Of a DNA stretch of 37,735 nt, positions 7,298 to 16,027 are shown piece by piece. The number at the start of each line of letters is the position of its first letter. Within the stretch, counting starts at the first letter, position 1. Where the stretch lies: positions 1-37,735 of the forward strand of contig JAPLNQ010000140.1 of assembly GCA_026401075.1 (NCBI GenBank), given 5' to 3'. Both the position numbers and the translations under genes were made by a program. Under the pieces are notes generated by a model. That model saw nothing but the letters and a program-made list of their open reading frames with translations, did not search any database and was not told the DNA's origin. Origin of the DNA: Planctomycetia bacterium (lineage in GTDB: Bacteria > Planctomycetota > Planctomycetia > Pirellulales > UBA1268).

Positions 7298-8398
7298 ATG
7301 GCCAAGTCTTCCGTTCGCATCCGCGGCGGCTTCACGCTCGTCGAACTGCTCGTGGTCATCGCGATCATCGGCACGCTCGTCGGGCTGCTTCTCCCAGCGG
7401 TGCAGGCGGCGCGGGAAACGGCCCGCCGCAGCAGCTGCATGAACAACATGAAGCAGCTCGGGGTGGGCCTTCAAAACCACCACGATGCCAAGAAGGCGTT
7501 TCCTCAATTGCAGTTTGACAACTGCGCGGGCGTGACCTGCTCCGACACGGTGAACACCTGGATGAAGGGCGGGTTTGTCAGCCTGTTGCCCTACATCGAG
7601 CAGAACGACACTTACCAGCAGCTCTACAGTAGCAGCACGCCGGGAGGCGGGGCGTCCTACAGCAAGTGGGCCTATACCGCCTTCCAAAGAACGATCGAGC
7701 CCTACGTCTGCCCGTCCGATTCCTTTCCGAGGGGAGCAGGAGAGTCGCCACCACGCGGTACCCGCAACTATGTCATGTGCAATGGCGATCGTTGCTCGGG
7801 CTGGAGCAACGACATCAGACGCGCCGCCTTCATCTGGAACAATGGAGCCGTCTCGGCGCCACCGAAGGCGATCCAGATGAAGGAAATCACCGACGGACTG
7901 AGCAAGACGCTCGTGCTCTCCGAGCGGGCGATCGGCGGAGACACGAGCAACTCGATCCGCGGCGACGCCGCCTTCTACGGATCGCTCACGTCGAATCCGG
8001 CGGGCTGCCTGAGCATGGCAGCAGGAGACAGGTATGTTGACCCCACGCAGATCGTTGGGGCTGGCGGATTCTCAAAAGCCGGCCGGCTCTGGGCGGACGG
8101 CTGTGCTTATTACGGCGCCTTTCACACGATTCTGCCGCCGAATAGTCCGTCGTGCACGATCCGGTTGGGCAGCGGCGACCGTGTTAATGGCGTCTTCTCT
8201 GCAAACAGCTATCACCCTGGCGGCGTGGTCGCCTGCATGGCGGACGGGGCCGTCCTGTTCGTCGCCGACAACATCGACTCCGGTGATCCGACACAGTCGT
8301 ATCCCTCGGCACCGACGGGGAAGAGCCCCTACGGCGTCTGGGGGGCCATGGGAAGCATCAGTAGCGGCAGTGCCGAAGTGCTCACCATCAACTTCTGA
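7298..8398 (+). CDS. DUF1559 domain protein with prepilin-type N-terminus
   Basis: A 366-residue DUF1559 protein, the second complete copy in the window. The leader RIRGG/FTLVELLVVIAIIG is prepilin-like, followed by LLLPAVQAARETARR and CMNNMKQLGVGLQNHHDA. The C-terminal box SYHPGGVVACMADGAVLFVA is the usual H-x-D-G pseudopilin-like end. ATG 7298 follows AGGTGG with good spacing. It is first in a likely operon with a lipoprotein and a secreted GH110-like protein, under the promoter at 7203. Near its N-terminus the DNA is very similar to the copy at 1918, which may reflect recent duplication, gene conversion or strong constraint. Function unknown; probably membrane-anchored or secreted. Confidence 0.92.
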   Translation: MAKSSVRIRGGFTLVELLVVIAIIGTLVGLLLPAVQAARETARRSSCMNNMKQLGVGLQNHHDAKKAFPQLQFDNCAGVTCSDTVNTWMKGGFVSLLPYIEQNDTYQQLYSSSTPGGGASYSKWAYTAFQRTIEPYVCPSDSFPRGAGESPPRGTRNYVMCNGDRCSGWSNDIRRAAFIWNNGAVSAPPKAIQMKEITDGLSKTLVLSERAIGGDTSNSIRGDAAFYGSLTSNPAGCLSMAAGDRYVDPTQIVGAGGFSKAGRLWADGCAYYGAFHTILPPNSPSCTIRLGSGDRVNGVFSANSYHPGGVVACMADGAVLFVADNIDSGDPTQSYPSAPTGKSPYGVWGAMGSISSGSAEVLTINF

Positions 8399-8518
8399 AA
8401 GGGCCGCCGACGCATGCCAAGCCGCTTGACTCTTGTGACAGTCGCCCGCCTCGGCAACTCCGCGAACCTCCATCGGTTCGGCCTGGGCTGGCTGCTGGTG
8501 GACTTTTCCTCGAGCCAC

Positions 8519-8992
8519 ATGGCCGTCATGACCTTCATGGCCGTCAGTCTCGTCTTTGTCAGCCTTGCTAGCGGCTGTCAGCGGAGTTCCACCCGGCCGA
8601 AGACCGTGCCCGTCGACGTAACGGTCTCCTACAAAGACAAGCTCGTATCAGGCGCAACGGTCGTTTTCGTCCCAAAGGACGGCCCGCGGGGCGCCGTCGG
8701 CCGAACCGATGCCCAGGGGCGGGCGAAACTGATGACCTTTGTGGCCGGCGACGGCGCGATGCCCGGCAGCTACCGGGTCACGATCGACAAACTGCTCGAC
8801 GAGGCGGGGCCCGTTGGCAAGACTCAGGAGGAATACGAGGCGTTCTGGAAGACGCAGAAAAATGGCCCCGTCGGTCTGCCACCACTCAAGTGCGAACTCC
8901 CCTGGAAGTACGGCCAGATTGAAAAAACGGAACTCACCGCCGAAGTCAAGGAAGAGGGGAAGAACAGCCTCCGCTTCGACCTCGTGGACTGA
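8519..8992 (+). CDS. Lipoprotein with carboxypeptidase-regulatory-like domain
   Basis: A 157-residue lipoprotein from the ATG at 8519: hydrophobic segment MTFMAVSLVFVS and lipobox SLASGC. The open frame extends back to 8414, but those residues would bury the signal peptide, so 8519 or 8528 is the better start. The mature part has a transthyretin/carboxypeptidase-regulatory-like strand pattern: VPVDVTVSYKDKLVSGATVV, GRTDAQGRAKL and MPGSYRVTIDKL. It follows the DUF1559 gene and precedes the beta-helix gene, repeating the DUF1559-lipoprotein order seen at 1918-3416. Function unknown. Confidence 0.78.
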   Translation: MAVMTFMAVSLVFVSLASGCQRSSTRPKTVPVDVTVSYKDKLVSGATVVFVPKDGPRGAVGRTDAQGRAKLMTFVAGDGAMPGSYRVTIDKLLDEAGPVGKTQEEYEAFWKTQKNGPVGLPPLKCELPWKYGQIEKTELTAEVKEEGKNSLRFDLVD

Positions 8993-8997
8993 CCACC

Positions 8998-10707
8998 TTG
9001 CCTTCTCCTCGCCTGTTCTTCTGCTGTCTTGTCCTACTCTGCTGCGGCACCGTCGTGGCGGCTGAGCCGGCCCGCGATCCCGGCCGCGACTTCGACCTCC
9101 AGGGGTTCATCGACGCCGCCGTGAAAAATGGCACCAACCCAGTGCGGGTGGAGCCCGGCCGCTACCGCGTGAAACCGCGGCTGTCGCAGCATCTCGTCCT
9201 CCGCGGCCTGGCGAACCTGGTCATCGACTGCACGGGTGTCGAGATGATCTGCACCGAGACGACCCGGGCCCTTTCGATTGCCGACTGCGAGAACGTCACA
9301 CTTCGCGGCCTCACGATCGACTACGATCCGCTCCCCTTCACGCAGGGCCGCATCACGGGCCTGTCGCCCGACAAACGAGTGCACGAGGTGACGCTCTTCG
9401 ACGACTACCCAAGGGCCCAGGCGGCCACGAACTCGAAGTACGAGATCTTCCGGCCCGACACGCGGCTGCTGCGGCGGGACTGCCCGCAGCTTGAGGCGGT
9501 CGAGGTAGTGGACGACTCGCGGCTGCGGCTCACCAAGGCGGACGGCGGCTCGGGCGATGCAGAGGAGATCGGCGACTTGGTCGTCATCGCCGCCACGCAT
9601 GCCCCCGGTGGAAGTGCCGCCCATGCCGTCGAATGCCACGGCAGCAGGCAGGTGGTGCTCGAAGACGTCTCTGTCTATGCCTCGAACTGTTTCGGCTTTC
9701 TCGAAACCGATTGCGACGCCACCACCTATCGCCGCTGCCGCTACGACCGCCGGCCGCCGGAGACCGATCTCGTGGTCCGCGAACCCCGCATCCGTTCGGG
9801 TAACGCCGACGCCTTCCACAGCAAGCACGCAGCCGTCGGGCCGCGGTACCTCGAATGCGTGGCTCGTTTCATGGGAGACGATGCCGTCAACATCTGTGGC
9901 GACTACCACCTGATCATGGGCGGCGAGGGCCGAACACTACGCGTCCTGGCCAAGCATGGCATGAACCTCCACGCCGGCGACGCGGTTGAACTGGTGGCCT
10001 TCGACGGCCGTCGGCTGCCTGACGCGGTGGTCGTGGACATCCGCGATGCCGCACCGATCAGCCCAGACGAGGCAGCCTGGCTCAAGCCGCAGCGGATGGA
10101 CGAGCGATTGCGGACGAACGCCGGCGGGCTACTCTCCAAAGGCTACGAGGTGGAACTCGACCGTGCTGTCGACCTGCCCCGTGGCTCGGTAATCGCCTCG
10201 ACTCGGGCCATGGGCAACGGCTTCGTGATCGACCGCTGCACCTTCGGCTTCAATCGCTCCAGAGGCATGCTGATCAAGGCCAGCCACGGCACGATCACCA
10301 ACTGCACGCTGCAGGGGAGCTGGATCGTCGGTATTCTCGTGTCGCCGGAATGGTGGTGGCTTGAGTCGGGAAGCTCGAGCGACCTGGTGATCACCGGCAA
10401 CTCGATCCTCGACTGCCCCACCTCCGGCATCATCGTTCAGGCCATTGGCGGCAATGGCCGGGTCGCCCCGGCCGGCGCTCACAAAAATATCAGCATCGTC
10501 GGCAATACCTTTTCGAACGTCGCCCTTCCTTTCATTCTCTGTACCTCCACTGAGGATCTGACGCTCAAAGACAACCGCTTCCCGGCGGAACAGGGAGTGC
10601 CGTCGGCGTGGGGAGCCGAACTGGTCCCCGCGGACAAAAAGGGGGCGCCGGTGGTGGCCGTCAACTGTACGGAGGCCGAGTCGCCGGCACGAGAAACGGC
10701 TCCCTGA
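8998..10707 (+). CDS. Secreted right-handed beta-helix protein, GH110-like (putative alpha-1,3-galactosidase)
   Basis: A 569-residue protein with a Sec signal peptide (RLFFCCLVLLCCGTVVAAEP). It starts with TTG five bases after the upstream stop; no later start would keep the signal. The body is a right-handed parallel beta-helix with repeated short strands (LVIDCTGVEM, VTLRGLTIDY, VVLEDVSVYAS, GTITNCTLQGS, LVITGNSILDC). Two segments recall GH110 alpha-galactosidases: LTIDYDPLPFTQG (105-117) and NADAFHS (269-275) followed by GDDAVNICGDY (293-303). Asp271, Asp294 and Asp295 would be the catalytic acids; from memory GH110 enzymes have Asp residues at about this spacing. GH110 removes alpha-1,3-linked galactose, as in blood-group B or carrageenan-type glycans. 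Another polysaccharide-active beta-helix enzyme is possible. Confidence 0.72.
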   Translation: MPSPRLFFCCLVLLCCGTVVAAEPARDPGRDFDLQGFIDAAVKNGTNPVRVEPGRYRVKPRLSQHLVLRGLANLVIDCTGVEMICTETTRALSIADCENVTLRGLTIDYDPLPFTQGRITGLSPDKRVHEVTLFDDYPRAQAATNSKYEIFRPDTRLLRRDCPQLEAVEVVDDSRLRLTKADGGSGDAEEIGDLVVIAATHAPGGSAAHAVECHGSRQVVLEDVSVYASNCFGFLETDCDATTYRRCRYDRRPPETDLVVREPRIRSGNADAFHSKHAAVGPRYLECVARFMGDDAVNICGDYHLIMGGEGRTLRVLAKHGMNLHAGDAVELVAFDGRRLPDAVVVDIRDAAPISPDEAAWLKPQRMDERLRTNAGGLLSKGYEVELDRAVDLPRGSVIASTRAMGNGFVIDRCTFGFNRSRGMLIKASHGTITNCTLQGSWIVGILVSPEWWWLESGSSSDLVITGNSILDCPTSGIIVQAIGGNGRVAPAGAHKNISIVGNTFSNVALPFILCTSTEDLTLKDNRFPAEQGVPSAWGAELVPADKKGAPVVAVNCTEAESPARETAP

Positions 10708-10818
10708 CCGGCCAACCGGCACAAACGCCGCCTGCCGCGCCGTTTTACGCGACGATCGCCACTCCCATTCAGGCCAGTCGCCCGGGAACCGTGGTGTGTA
10801 CCCGGCCCTCGAGCCGAA

Positions 10819-10824
10819 TAGAAT
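10819..10824 (+). promoter_or_regulatory. Possible -10 element of the PSCyt1 gene
   Basis: TAGAAT followed by AGGTG lies about 60 bases before the start. The paralogous operon on the other strand has TACAAT followed by AGGGTG at the comparable place (26559-26564). No convincing -35 box was found for either. Confidence 0.35.
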
Positions 10825-10884
10825 AGGTGCGTGACAGCGTAGAGTCGGCCTCCGGCCGGCGAACTCCGCCTTCGGCAGTGCACC

Positions 10885-13761
10885 ATGAACACCCTCGCCG
10901 CGCAGCAACGTCGTTGTTCGGCCCTCGCTCTTGTGATGGGCGGCATCCTCGGGAGCGGCGTCGCGACGGCCGCCGAGGCCACGTCTCGGGAACTCGAGAC
11001 CCTCTTCGAGTCGCGGGTGCGGCCGCTCTTGGTGGCCAAGTGCCAGGGCTGCCACGGCGACAAGGTGGCGGAGGCTGGCCTCCGGCTCGATAGCAGGCGG
11101 GCGCTCCTGGCCGGCAGCGACACAGGGCCGGTCGTCGTGCCGGGTGACGCCGCCAAGAGCAAGCTCGTAGCCGCGGTGCGGCATGTCGATGAGCTCGCGA
11201 TGCCCCCCGATGAAAAACTCTCAGCCGACGAGATCGCCACGCTTGAGAACTGGGTCACAGCCGGTGCACTCTGGAGCGGTCCGGGCAGCGACAGCGACAC
11301 CACGCATCCCGCTCCTGCCGCCACCATGGACGAACGACTTGCCACGTCGCTCAAGAGCCACTGGGCGTTCACGCCACCCGCGCGACATGCCGCCCCCGAA
11401 TTACCGTCGTCGTTCGAGCCATCACTCAGCGATGCCTGGTCGGACTCCCCGATCGACCGCTTCATCGGCGCCACGCTCAGCAACGCTGATTTGAAGCCGT
11501 CCCAGGAGGCGGCGCCGCGGGACCTCATTCGCCGGCTCTTCTATGACCTCACGGGCCTGCCCCCTTCGGCCGACGAGGCCGATGCGTTCTGCGCCGCGGC
11601 GGCCGGCGGCGCGACGGCAGCCGACGCAGCCTTTCGCGCGACGGTTGATCGGCTCCTCGCCTCGCAGGAGCACGCCGAGCACTGGACGCGAAAGTGGCTC
11701 GACCTCGCCCGCTACGCCGACACGATGGGCTACGCCTTCGACAATCAAGACCACCGGTATCCCTTTGCGTGGACCTATCGCGACTGGGTGGTCGATGCCC
11801 TGCATCGCGATCTGCCCTACGACCAGTTCGTCACGCTGCAACTGGCTGCCGACCGGATCGAGCCGCCGGTGCCGCGGAGCGATCTGGCGGCGCTCGGCTT
11901 CCTCACGGTGGGCCGCACGTTCCTCGGCAACACGCACGATATCATCGACGACCGAATCGATCTGGTGACCCGCGGCCTGATGGGGCTCACCGTCGCCTGC
12001 AGTCGCTGCCACGACCATAAATATGAGCCCGTGAGCACGGCCGACTACTACGCCCTGCACGGCATCTTCTCGAGTTCCACGATTCCGGAGGAATTGCCCG
12101 TCATCGGCGATCCGCCGCCGGGGCCAGCAGCTGTGGCGTTTGCCACAAAGCTCAAAAAACTCGAGGCCGCCGTCACCGCCCACGAGTCGACGGTGCATGC
12201 CAGGGCGACCCGTGAGGCGGTGGCCCATGCCGCCGACTATTGCTTCGAGGTCGCCCGCCCGAGTCCGCGAGGAACCGACAATCGTCCGCCAAAGCTGGCC
12301 GACGGCTACGAGCTCGAGCAACTGCTGCTCGATCGACTCAAGCGGCTGCTCGACAAGGCCGAGCCCGTGCATCCGATTCTCGGCGCCTGGGCCGCAGCCC
12401 GTGGCAAGCCCGACTCCGAGATCTTGCCGGCGGTGGAAGCGCTGGTGGCCATCTGGCAACAGGCCCCCGAGCCACGCGATCCCAAAGCCGTCAACCCGCT
12501 CGTGTTGCAGGAACTCGTGTCGACGAAGCCGACGACACTCCGCCAGCTTGCGGAGATGTATGCACGGCTCGTGGCCCGCGTAGCGCCCGAGGCCGCCGGC
12601 GGCCCCGCCGCAGAGCCCACGGAACCAGCCGAGCTGGCCGCCCTTCGCACGCTCATGGGCGTGGAGGGCACGCCGTTAGTCGTGCCGCGGGCCGAGGCGA
12701 TGCGGGTGGCCACCCGCTCCGAACAGACGGAGCTCCGCAAGCGGAAAAAAGACATCACAAAGCACATGGCCGGAGCGACTGGCGGCCCGCCGCGGGCGAT
12801 GGCGATCCTCGACGCCGACCATCCAGTCGACAGCCATGTCTTCCTCCGTGGCAATCCTGGCAGGCCGGGTGACAAGGTGGAGCGTCGCCTGCCGAAGCTG
12901 CTTGGCGGCGAGGCCGTGGCGCGTGACTCAAGCGGCCGGCTCGACCTGGCGCGGGCCATCGTCTCGCCCGACAATCCCCTCTCTGCGCGGATGATCGTCA
13001 ACTGGGCGTGGACCCACCACTTCGGCCACGGGCTCGTCGATACACCCGGCGACCTCGGGCTCCGCGGCGAGCCGCCTTCACATCCGCAGCTGCTCGACGA
13101 TCTCGCGCGGGGGTTCGTCGACGAAGGCAAGTGGAGCCTCCACTGGCTGCACCGCGAGATCGTGACGAGCCGCACCTGGCGGCAGTCGAGCGCAATGCGA
13201 GCCGATCTGGCCGAGCGGGATCCCGAGAACCGTCTCTACGGCCGGGCCAACCGCCGCCGGCTCGACTGGGAAGCCTGGCGCGACAGCCTGCTCGTCGCCG
13301 CCGGCACGCTCGACCGCGACCGCCACGGCGGCCCGGGGGTCGATCCGTTGACTGAGTCAGCAATGACCACGCGGTCGCTCTACGGCCGCCTGGACCGGCA
13401 GGATGTGCCCGGCATCCTCCGCGTCTTTGACATCGCCAATCCCGACACCGCCGTGCATGTCCGCTCGAAGACGACCGTGCCGCAGCAGTCGCTGGCCGTG
13501 CTTAACTCGCCACTGGTGGTGGCGGCAGCGCGACAGGTTGTGAACCGGATTGACCGCGATCTGGGCGACACCTGGTGCCCCGACGCCCGAATCCCAGCGG
13601 TCTGGAGGGCGGTGCTCGGACGCGATCCGTCCCCAGAGGAACGGCAGCAGTCGCAGGACTGGCTGGCCGGCGAATCGACCGGCACGGCGCAGCCCATGGA
13701 CACATGGCAACGGCTGGCGCACGCGCTTCTGGCCACGGCAGAATTTCAGTTCGTTGACTAA
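10885..13761 (+). CDS. Secreted planctomycete cytochrome C protein, PSCyt1-DUF1549-DUF1553
   Basis: A 958-residue exported protein. After a signal peptide (LVMGGILGSGVATAAEA) comes the PSCyt1 domain with a haem motif CQGCH at 53-57 and its RPLLVAKCQGCHGDK context. DUF1549 (PSCyt2) starts near SPIDRFIGATLSNADLKPSQ and includes RRLFYDLTGLPPS and a second haem-type motif CSRCHDHKYEP at 372-376. DUF1553 (PSD1) is the C-terminal part: LARAIVSPDNPLSARMIVNW, FGHGLVDTPGDLG and SLAVLNSPLVV. The middle (about 410-620) is helical and less conserved. These proteins occur in many copies in planctomycetes, nearly always beside a DUF1501 gene, often near sulfatases or glycoside hydrolases. A periplasmic redox role is presumed but unproven. 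The DUF1501 partner follows after 116 bases. Confidence 0.92.
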   Translation: MNTLAAQQRRCSALALVMGGILGSGVATAAEATSRELETLFESRVRPLLVAKCQGCHGDKVAEAGLRLDSRRALLAGSDTGPVVVPGDAAKSKLVAAVRHVDELAMPPDEKLSADEIATLENWVTAGALWSGPGSDSDTTHPAPAATMDERLATSLKSHWAFTPPARHAAPELPSSFEPSLSDAWSDSPIDRFIGATLSNADLKPSQEAAPRDLIRRLFYDLTGLPPSADEADAFCAAAAGGATAADAAFRATVDRLLASQEHAEHWTRKWLDLARYADTMGYAFDNQDHRYPFAWTYRDWVVDALHRDLPYDQFVTLQLAADRIEPPVPRSDLAALGFLTVGRTFLGNTHDIIDDRIDLVTRGLMGLTVACSRCHDHKYEPVSTADYYALHGIFSSSTIPEELPVIGDPPPGPAAVAFATKLKKLEAAVTAHESTVHARATREAVAHAADYCFEVARPSPRGTDNRPPKLADGYELEQLLLDRLKRLLDKAEPVHPILGAWAAARGKPDSEILPAVEALVAIWQQAPEPRDPKAVNPLVLQELVSTKPTTLRQLAEMYARLVARVAPEAAGGPAAEPTEPAELAALRTLMGVEGTPLVVPRAEAMRVATRSEQTELRKRKKDITKHMAGATGGPPRAMAILDADHPVDSHVFLRGNPGRPGDKVERRLPKLLGGEAVARDSSGRLDLARAIVSPDNPLSARMIVNWAWTHHFGHGLVDTPGDLGLRGEPPSHPQLLDDLARGFVDEGKWSLHWLHREIVTSRTWRQSSAMRADLAERDPENRLYGRANRRRLDWEAWRDSLLVAAGTLDRDRHGGPGVDPLTESAMTTRSLYGRLDRQDVPGILRVFDIANPDTAVHVRSKTTVPQQSLAVLNSPLVVAAARQVVNRIDRDLGDTWCPDARIPAVWRAVLGRDPSPEERQQSQDWLAGESTGTAQPMDTWQRLAHALLATAEFQFVD

Positions 13762-13877
13762 TGGATTTTGAGATAAAGACGTGAGCCGGGATCGGCGGAA
13801 GCTCGAGGAGCATGAGGCATATCCTTGCCTCCGCGACGAGACTTCTGCCGTCCCGGCGGTGCGCCACCGGTAACGTT

Positions 13878-15311
13878 ATGTCCCACTCCGATCACCATCC
13901 GCTGCCACTCACCCGACGCGAGGCGCTCGCCCGCACCGGCATGGGTCTGGGCTGGCTGGGGGCGGCGAGCCTCCTGCAGCAGGAGTCGGCATCGGCCGGC
14001 TCCGTGGTGGCCACGTCGATGGCGCCACGGCCTCCGCATTTCCCGGCCCGCGCCCGGGCGGTGATCCACATCTTCGCCAACGGCGGCCCGAGCCATCTCG
14101 ACACATTCGACCGCAAGGTGATGCTCGAGCAATACTCTGGCCGCGAGATTCCAAACAAGCTCGCCACCGAGCGGCGGACCGGGGCTGCCCTGCCCTCGCC
14201 GTTTGCATTTTCGCGGCACGGTGAGAGCGGGCTCGAGGTGAGCGACCTCTTTCCGCACGTGGCCCGCCATGCCGACCGGCTGCTCGTGGTGCGGTCGATG
14301 CATGCCGACGTGCCCAACCACGAGCCATCGCTGATGCTGATGAACTGCGGCGACGCGCGGCTGGTCCGTCCGTCGGCAGGTGCCTGGGTGACCTACGGCC
14401 TCGGCACGGAAAATCAGAACCTGCCCGGCTTCGTGGCGATGTGCCCCGGCGGCTATCCGATCAAAGACACCGAAAACTGGCGGAGCGCCTTTCTGCCAGG
14501 GGCCTTCCAGGGCACCTACATCGACACGAAGAAGACCCGCGTCGAAGACCTCGTCGAGTATGTGCGGCATCCCGTGATCGACCGCGATACGCAGCGGCGG
14601 CAGCTCGATCTCACTGCCGCCCTCGACAAGCGCCACCTCGAAGCGCGGCAACATGATCCTCAGCTGGAGGCCCGGCTCGCTTCGATGGAACTCGCCTGGC
14701 GGATGCAGTCGGAGGCGACAGAAGCGTTTGACGTGTCGCGGGAGCCCAAGCATGTCCGCGACCGCTATGGCGACGATGTGCAAGGTCGGCAGATGCTCAT
14801 CGCCAGGCGGCTCGTTGAACGGGGCGTGCGGTATGTCCAGCTCTGGCACGGCCAGGGCCAGCCGTGGGACAGCCACGATCAGATCGAGAAGAACCACCGC
14901 AGGCTTGCCGGCGAATGCGACCGGGCGATCGGGGCCCTGCTCGACGATCTCGTCGGCCTCGGGCTGTTGGACACGACCTTGGTCTTGTGGGGCGGCGAGT
15001 TTGGTAGAACGCCGACGGTTGAACTGCCGAGCGATGGCACGGGCGTCAAGGTGCCCTCGGGCCGCGACCACAACCATCACGGGTTTACTGTTTGGATGGC
15101 CGGCGGCGGCGTGAAGGCAGGCACGGTGTATGGCGCCACCGACGAGTTTGGCTTCAAGGCCGTGGAGAATCCGGTGCATGTGCACGATCTGCAGGCGACG
15201 ATGCTCCAGCTGCTCGGCCTCGACCACACGAAGCTCACCTACCGCCACAGCGGCCGGGATTTCCGGCTCACCGACGTGCATGGCCGCGTGATCACCGACT
15301 GGCTGGCGTAG
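13878..15311 (+). CDS. DUF1501 family protein with Tat signal
   Basis: A 477-residue protein of the DUF1501 (sulfatase/alkaline phosphatase-like fold) family. The N-terminus LTRREALARTGMGLGWLGAA is a twin-arginine signal, so it is exported folded. Family blocks are VIHIFANGGPSHLDTFDRK, MHADVPNHEPSLMLMNCGDA, RRLVERGVRYVQLWHGQG, DTTLVLWGGEFGRTPT, GRDHNHHGFTVWMAGGG and LLGLDHTKLTYRHSGRDFRL. The latter His/Asp-rich blocks resemble the metal sites of the alkaline phosphatase superfamily. The ATG at 13878 is chosen over the in-frame 13812 because it puts the RR motif near the start. It is the partner of the PSCyt1 gene upstream; substrate unknown. Confidence 0.92.
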   Translation: MSHSDHHPLPLTRREALARTGMGLGWLGAASLLQQESASAGSVVATSMAPRPPHFPARARAVIHIFANGGPSHLDTFDRKVMLEQYSGREIPNKLATERRTGAALPSPFAFSRHGESGLEVSDLFPHVARHADRLLVVRSMHADVPNHEPSLMLMNCGDARLVRPSAGAWVTYGLGTENQNLPGFVAMCPGGYPIKDTENWRSAFLPGAFQGTYIDTKKTRVEDLVEYVRHPVIDRDTQRRQLDLTAALDKRHLEARQHDPQLEARLASMELAWRMQSEATEAFDVSREPKHVRDRYGDDVQGRQMLIARRLVERGVRYVQLWHGQGQPWDSHDQIEKNHRRLAGECDRAIGALLDDLVGLGLLDTTLVLWGGEFGRTPTVELPSDGTGVKVPSGRDHNHHGFTVWMAGGGVKAGTVYGATDEFGFKAVENPVHVHDLQATMLQLLGLDHTKLTYRHSGRDFRLTDVHGRVITDWLA

Positions 15312-15343
15312 GGTCTTAAGGCACGGGCCAGAGTCTCCGGCGC

Positions 15344-15372
15344 TTGACGGGCAGCCCATCGGGCGCAACACT
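15344..15372 (+). promoter_or_regulatory. Possible tRNA promoter
   Basis: TTGACG (15344-15349) lies 40 bases before the tRNA. With 17-base spacing the -10 would be AACACT, a poor match; with a long 22-base gap it would be TGTAGT. The -35 and its position are reasonable, the -10 is uncertain. Confidence 0.3.
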
Positions 15373-15388
15373 GTAGTGGTGATTTCGC

Positions 15389-15462
15389 GGGCGATTAGCT
15401 CAGTTGGTTAGAGCACTAGCTCGACAAGCTAGGGGTCATAGGTTCGAGTCCTATATCGCCCA
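15389..15462 (+). tRNA. tRNA-Val (anticodon GAC) with C at position 33
   Basis: A full cloverleaf can be drawn: acceptor GGGCGAT/ATCGCCC, D arm GCTC-AGTTGGTTA-GAGC, anticodon stem CTAGC/GCTAG, loop TCGACAA, variable GGGTC, T arm ATAGG-TTCGAGT-CCTAT and discriminator A. The anticodon by position is GAC, reading GUC and GUU. Position 33 is C instead of the nearly universal U, and T32 can pair with A38 to leave a five-base loop. CCA is not encoded. A terminator hairpin follows after 15 bases. Confidence 0.9.
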
Positions 15463-15477
15463 CTACCCACCCGCACG

Positions 15478-15511
15478 AAGCCTCGGCAACCAAGTGTTTC
15501 CGGGGCTTTTT
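15478..15511 (+). terminator. Intrinsic terminator of the tRNA
   Basis: The stem is AAGCCTCGG (15478-15486) pairing with CCGGGGCTT (15500-15508), one G-T wobble, with a 13-base loop, followed by a run of five T (15507-15511). Confidence 0.85.
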
Positions 15512-15787
15512 GCTTGTCTGGGCTCTTCAGATGAGTCCCTCTGACGACCAAAAATGAGTCCTGACGCGGGATGAGGAGTCTCGAAAAGAGTCCCTCCCGA
15601 TCATTGGTGACACACGATCAGCGCTCTGGTCCGCATGGCAGAACGCTCCGCTTCAGCGGCGGACCGTCGACTCTGTCCTACCTTTGGACTTTATCCGCGG
15701 TCTGAGGGCAGGGTTGGCGATATACCTGCAGTTCCAGGTCAGGAGATATTCGACACCGTTGACTTACGCGAGCTGCAATGACCGATT
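15512..15787. other. Intergenic stretch after the tRNA, no gene seen
   Basis: No coding sequence is recognised. The first 80 bases contain GAGTC four times (15533, 15556, 15576, 15588), two of them within ATGAGTCC at 15531 and 15554. No copy of the tRNA 3' end and no integrase are seen, so there is no evidence of tRNA-targeted integration. Confidence 0.5.
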
Positions 15788-16027
15788 TTATCGCGAGTCC
15801 GCTGCATCGCTTTGTTCTCCCTGGTCCAACTTCTTTTCCTTTCCGGGCTCCGGGATCTCCAGTTCACGGCAGATCTTCTTCGCCATGAAGTCGTTTATTT
15901 CGCGATGCCGCGGAATCGTGGACACTTTTCGCGAGGTCGGGTTGAAGTACACCGTGTGCCTGCCACCTTCCCGTAGGAAAGCACAACCGTTTGCCTCGAT
16001 ATGGCGGACCAAGTCGACTCGCTTCAT
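15788..16027 (-). CDS. hicA: HicA-type mRNA interferase toxin
   Basis: A 79-residue small basic protein of the HicA (YcfA) family, with a double-stranded-RNA-binding-like fold that cleaves mRNA. The N-terminus MKRVDLVRHIEANGCAFLRE leads to the core GGRHTVYFNP with the catalytic His, and STIPRHREINDFMAKKICRE is the typical second half. The C-terminal tail (EPGKEKKLDQGEQSDAADSR) is longer than usual. It follows hicB with a TGATG overlap of stop and start, so the two are co-translated, antitoxin first. Confidence 0.87.
   Translation of the reverse strand: MKRVDLVRHIEANGCAFLREGGRHTVYFNPTSRKVSTIPRHREINDFMAKKICRELEIPEPGKEKKLDQGEQSDAADSR

Noticed and set aside
13758-15371. Long open frame of 537 codons on the minus strand opposite the DUF1501 gene
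   Set aside because: Antisense shadow of GC-rich coding DNA; composition is His/Arg/Val-rich and no family pattern is visible, while the plus strand encodes a clear DUF1501 protein.
15531-15592. Repeated GAGTC words after the tRNA terminator
   Set aside because: Spacings are 23, 20 and 12 bases and flanks differ, so it is not a regular array; a five-base word is weak evidence.
15389-15787. tRNA gene as an integration site for a genomic island
   Set aside because: No repeat of the tRNA 3' end downstream and no integrase or recombinase in the window.
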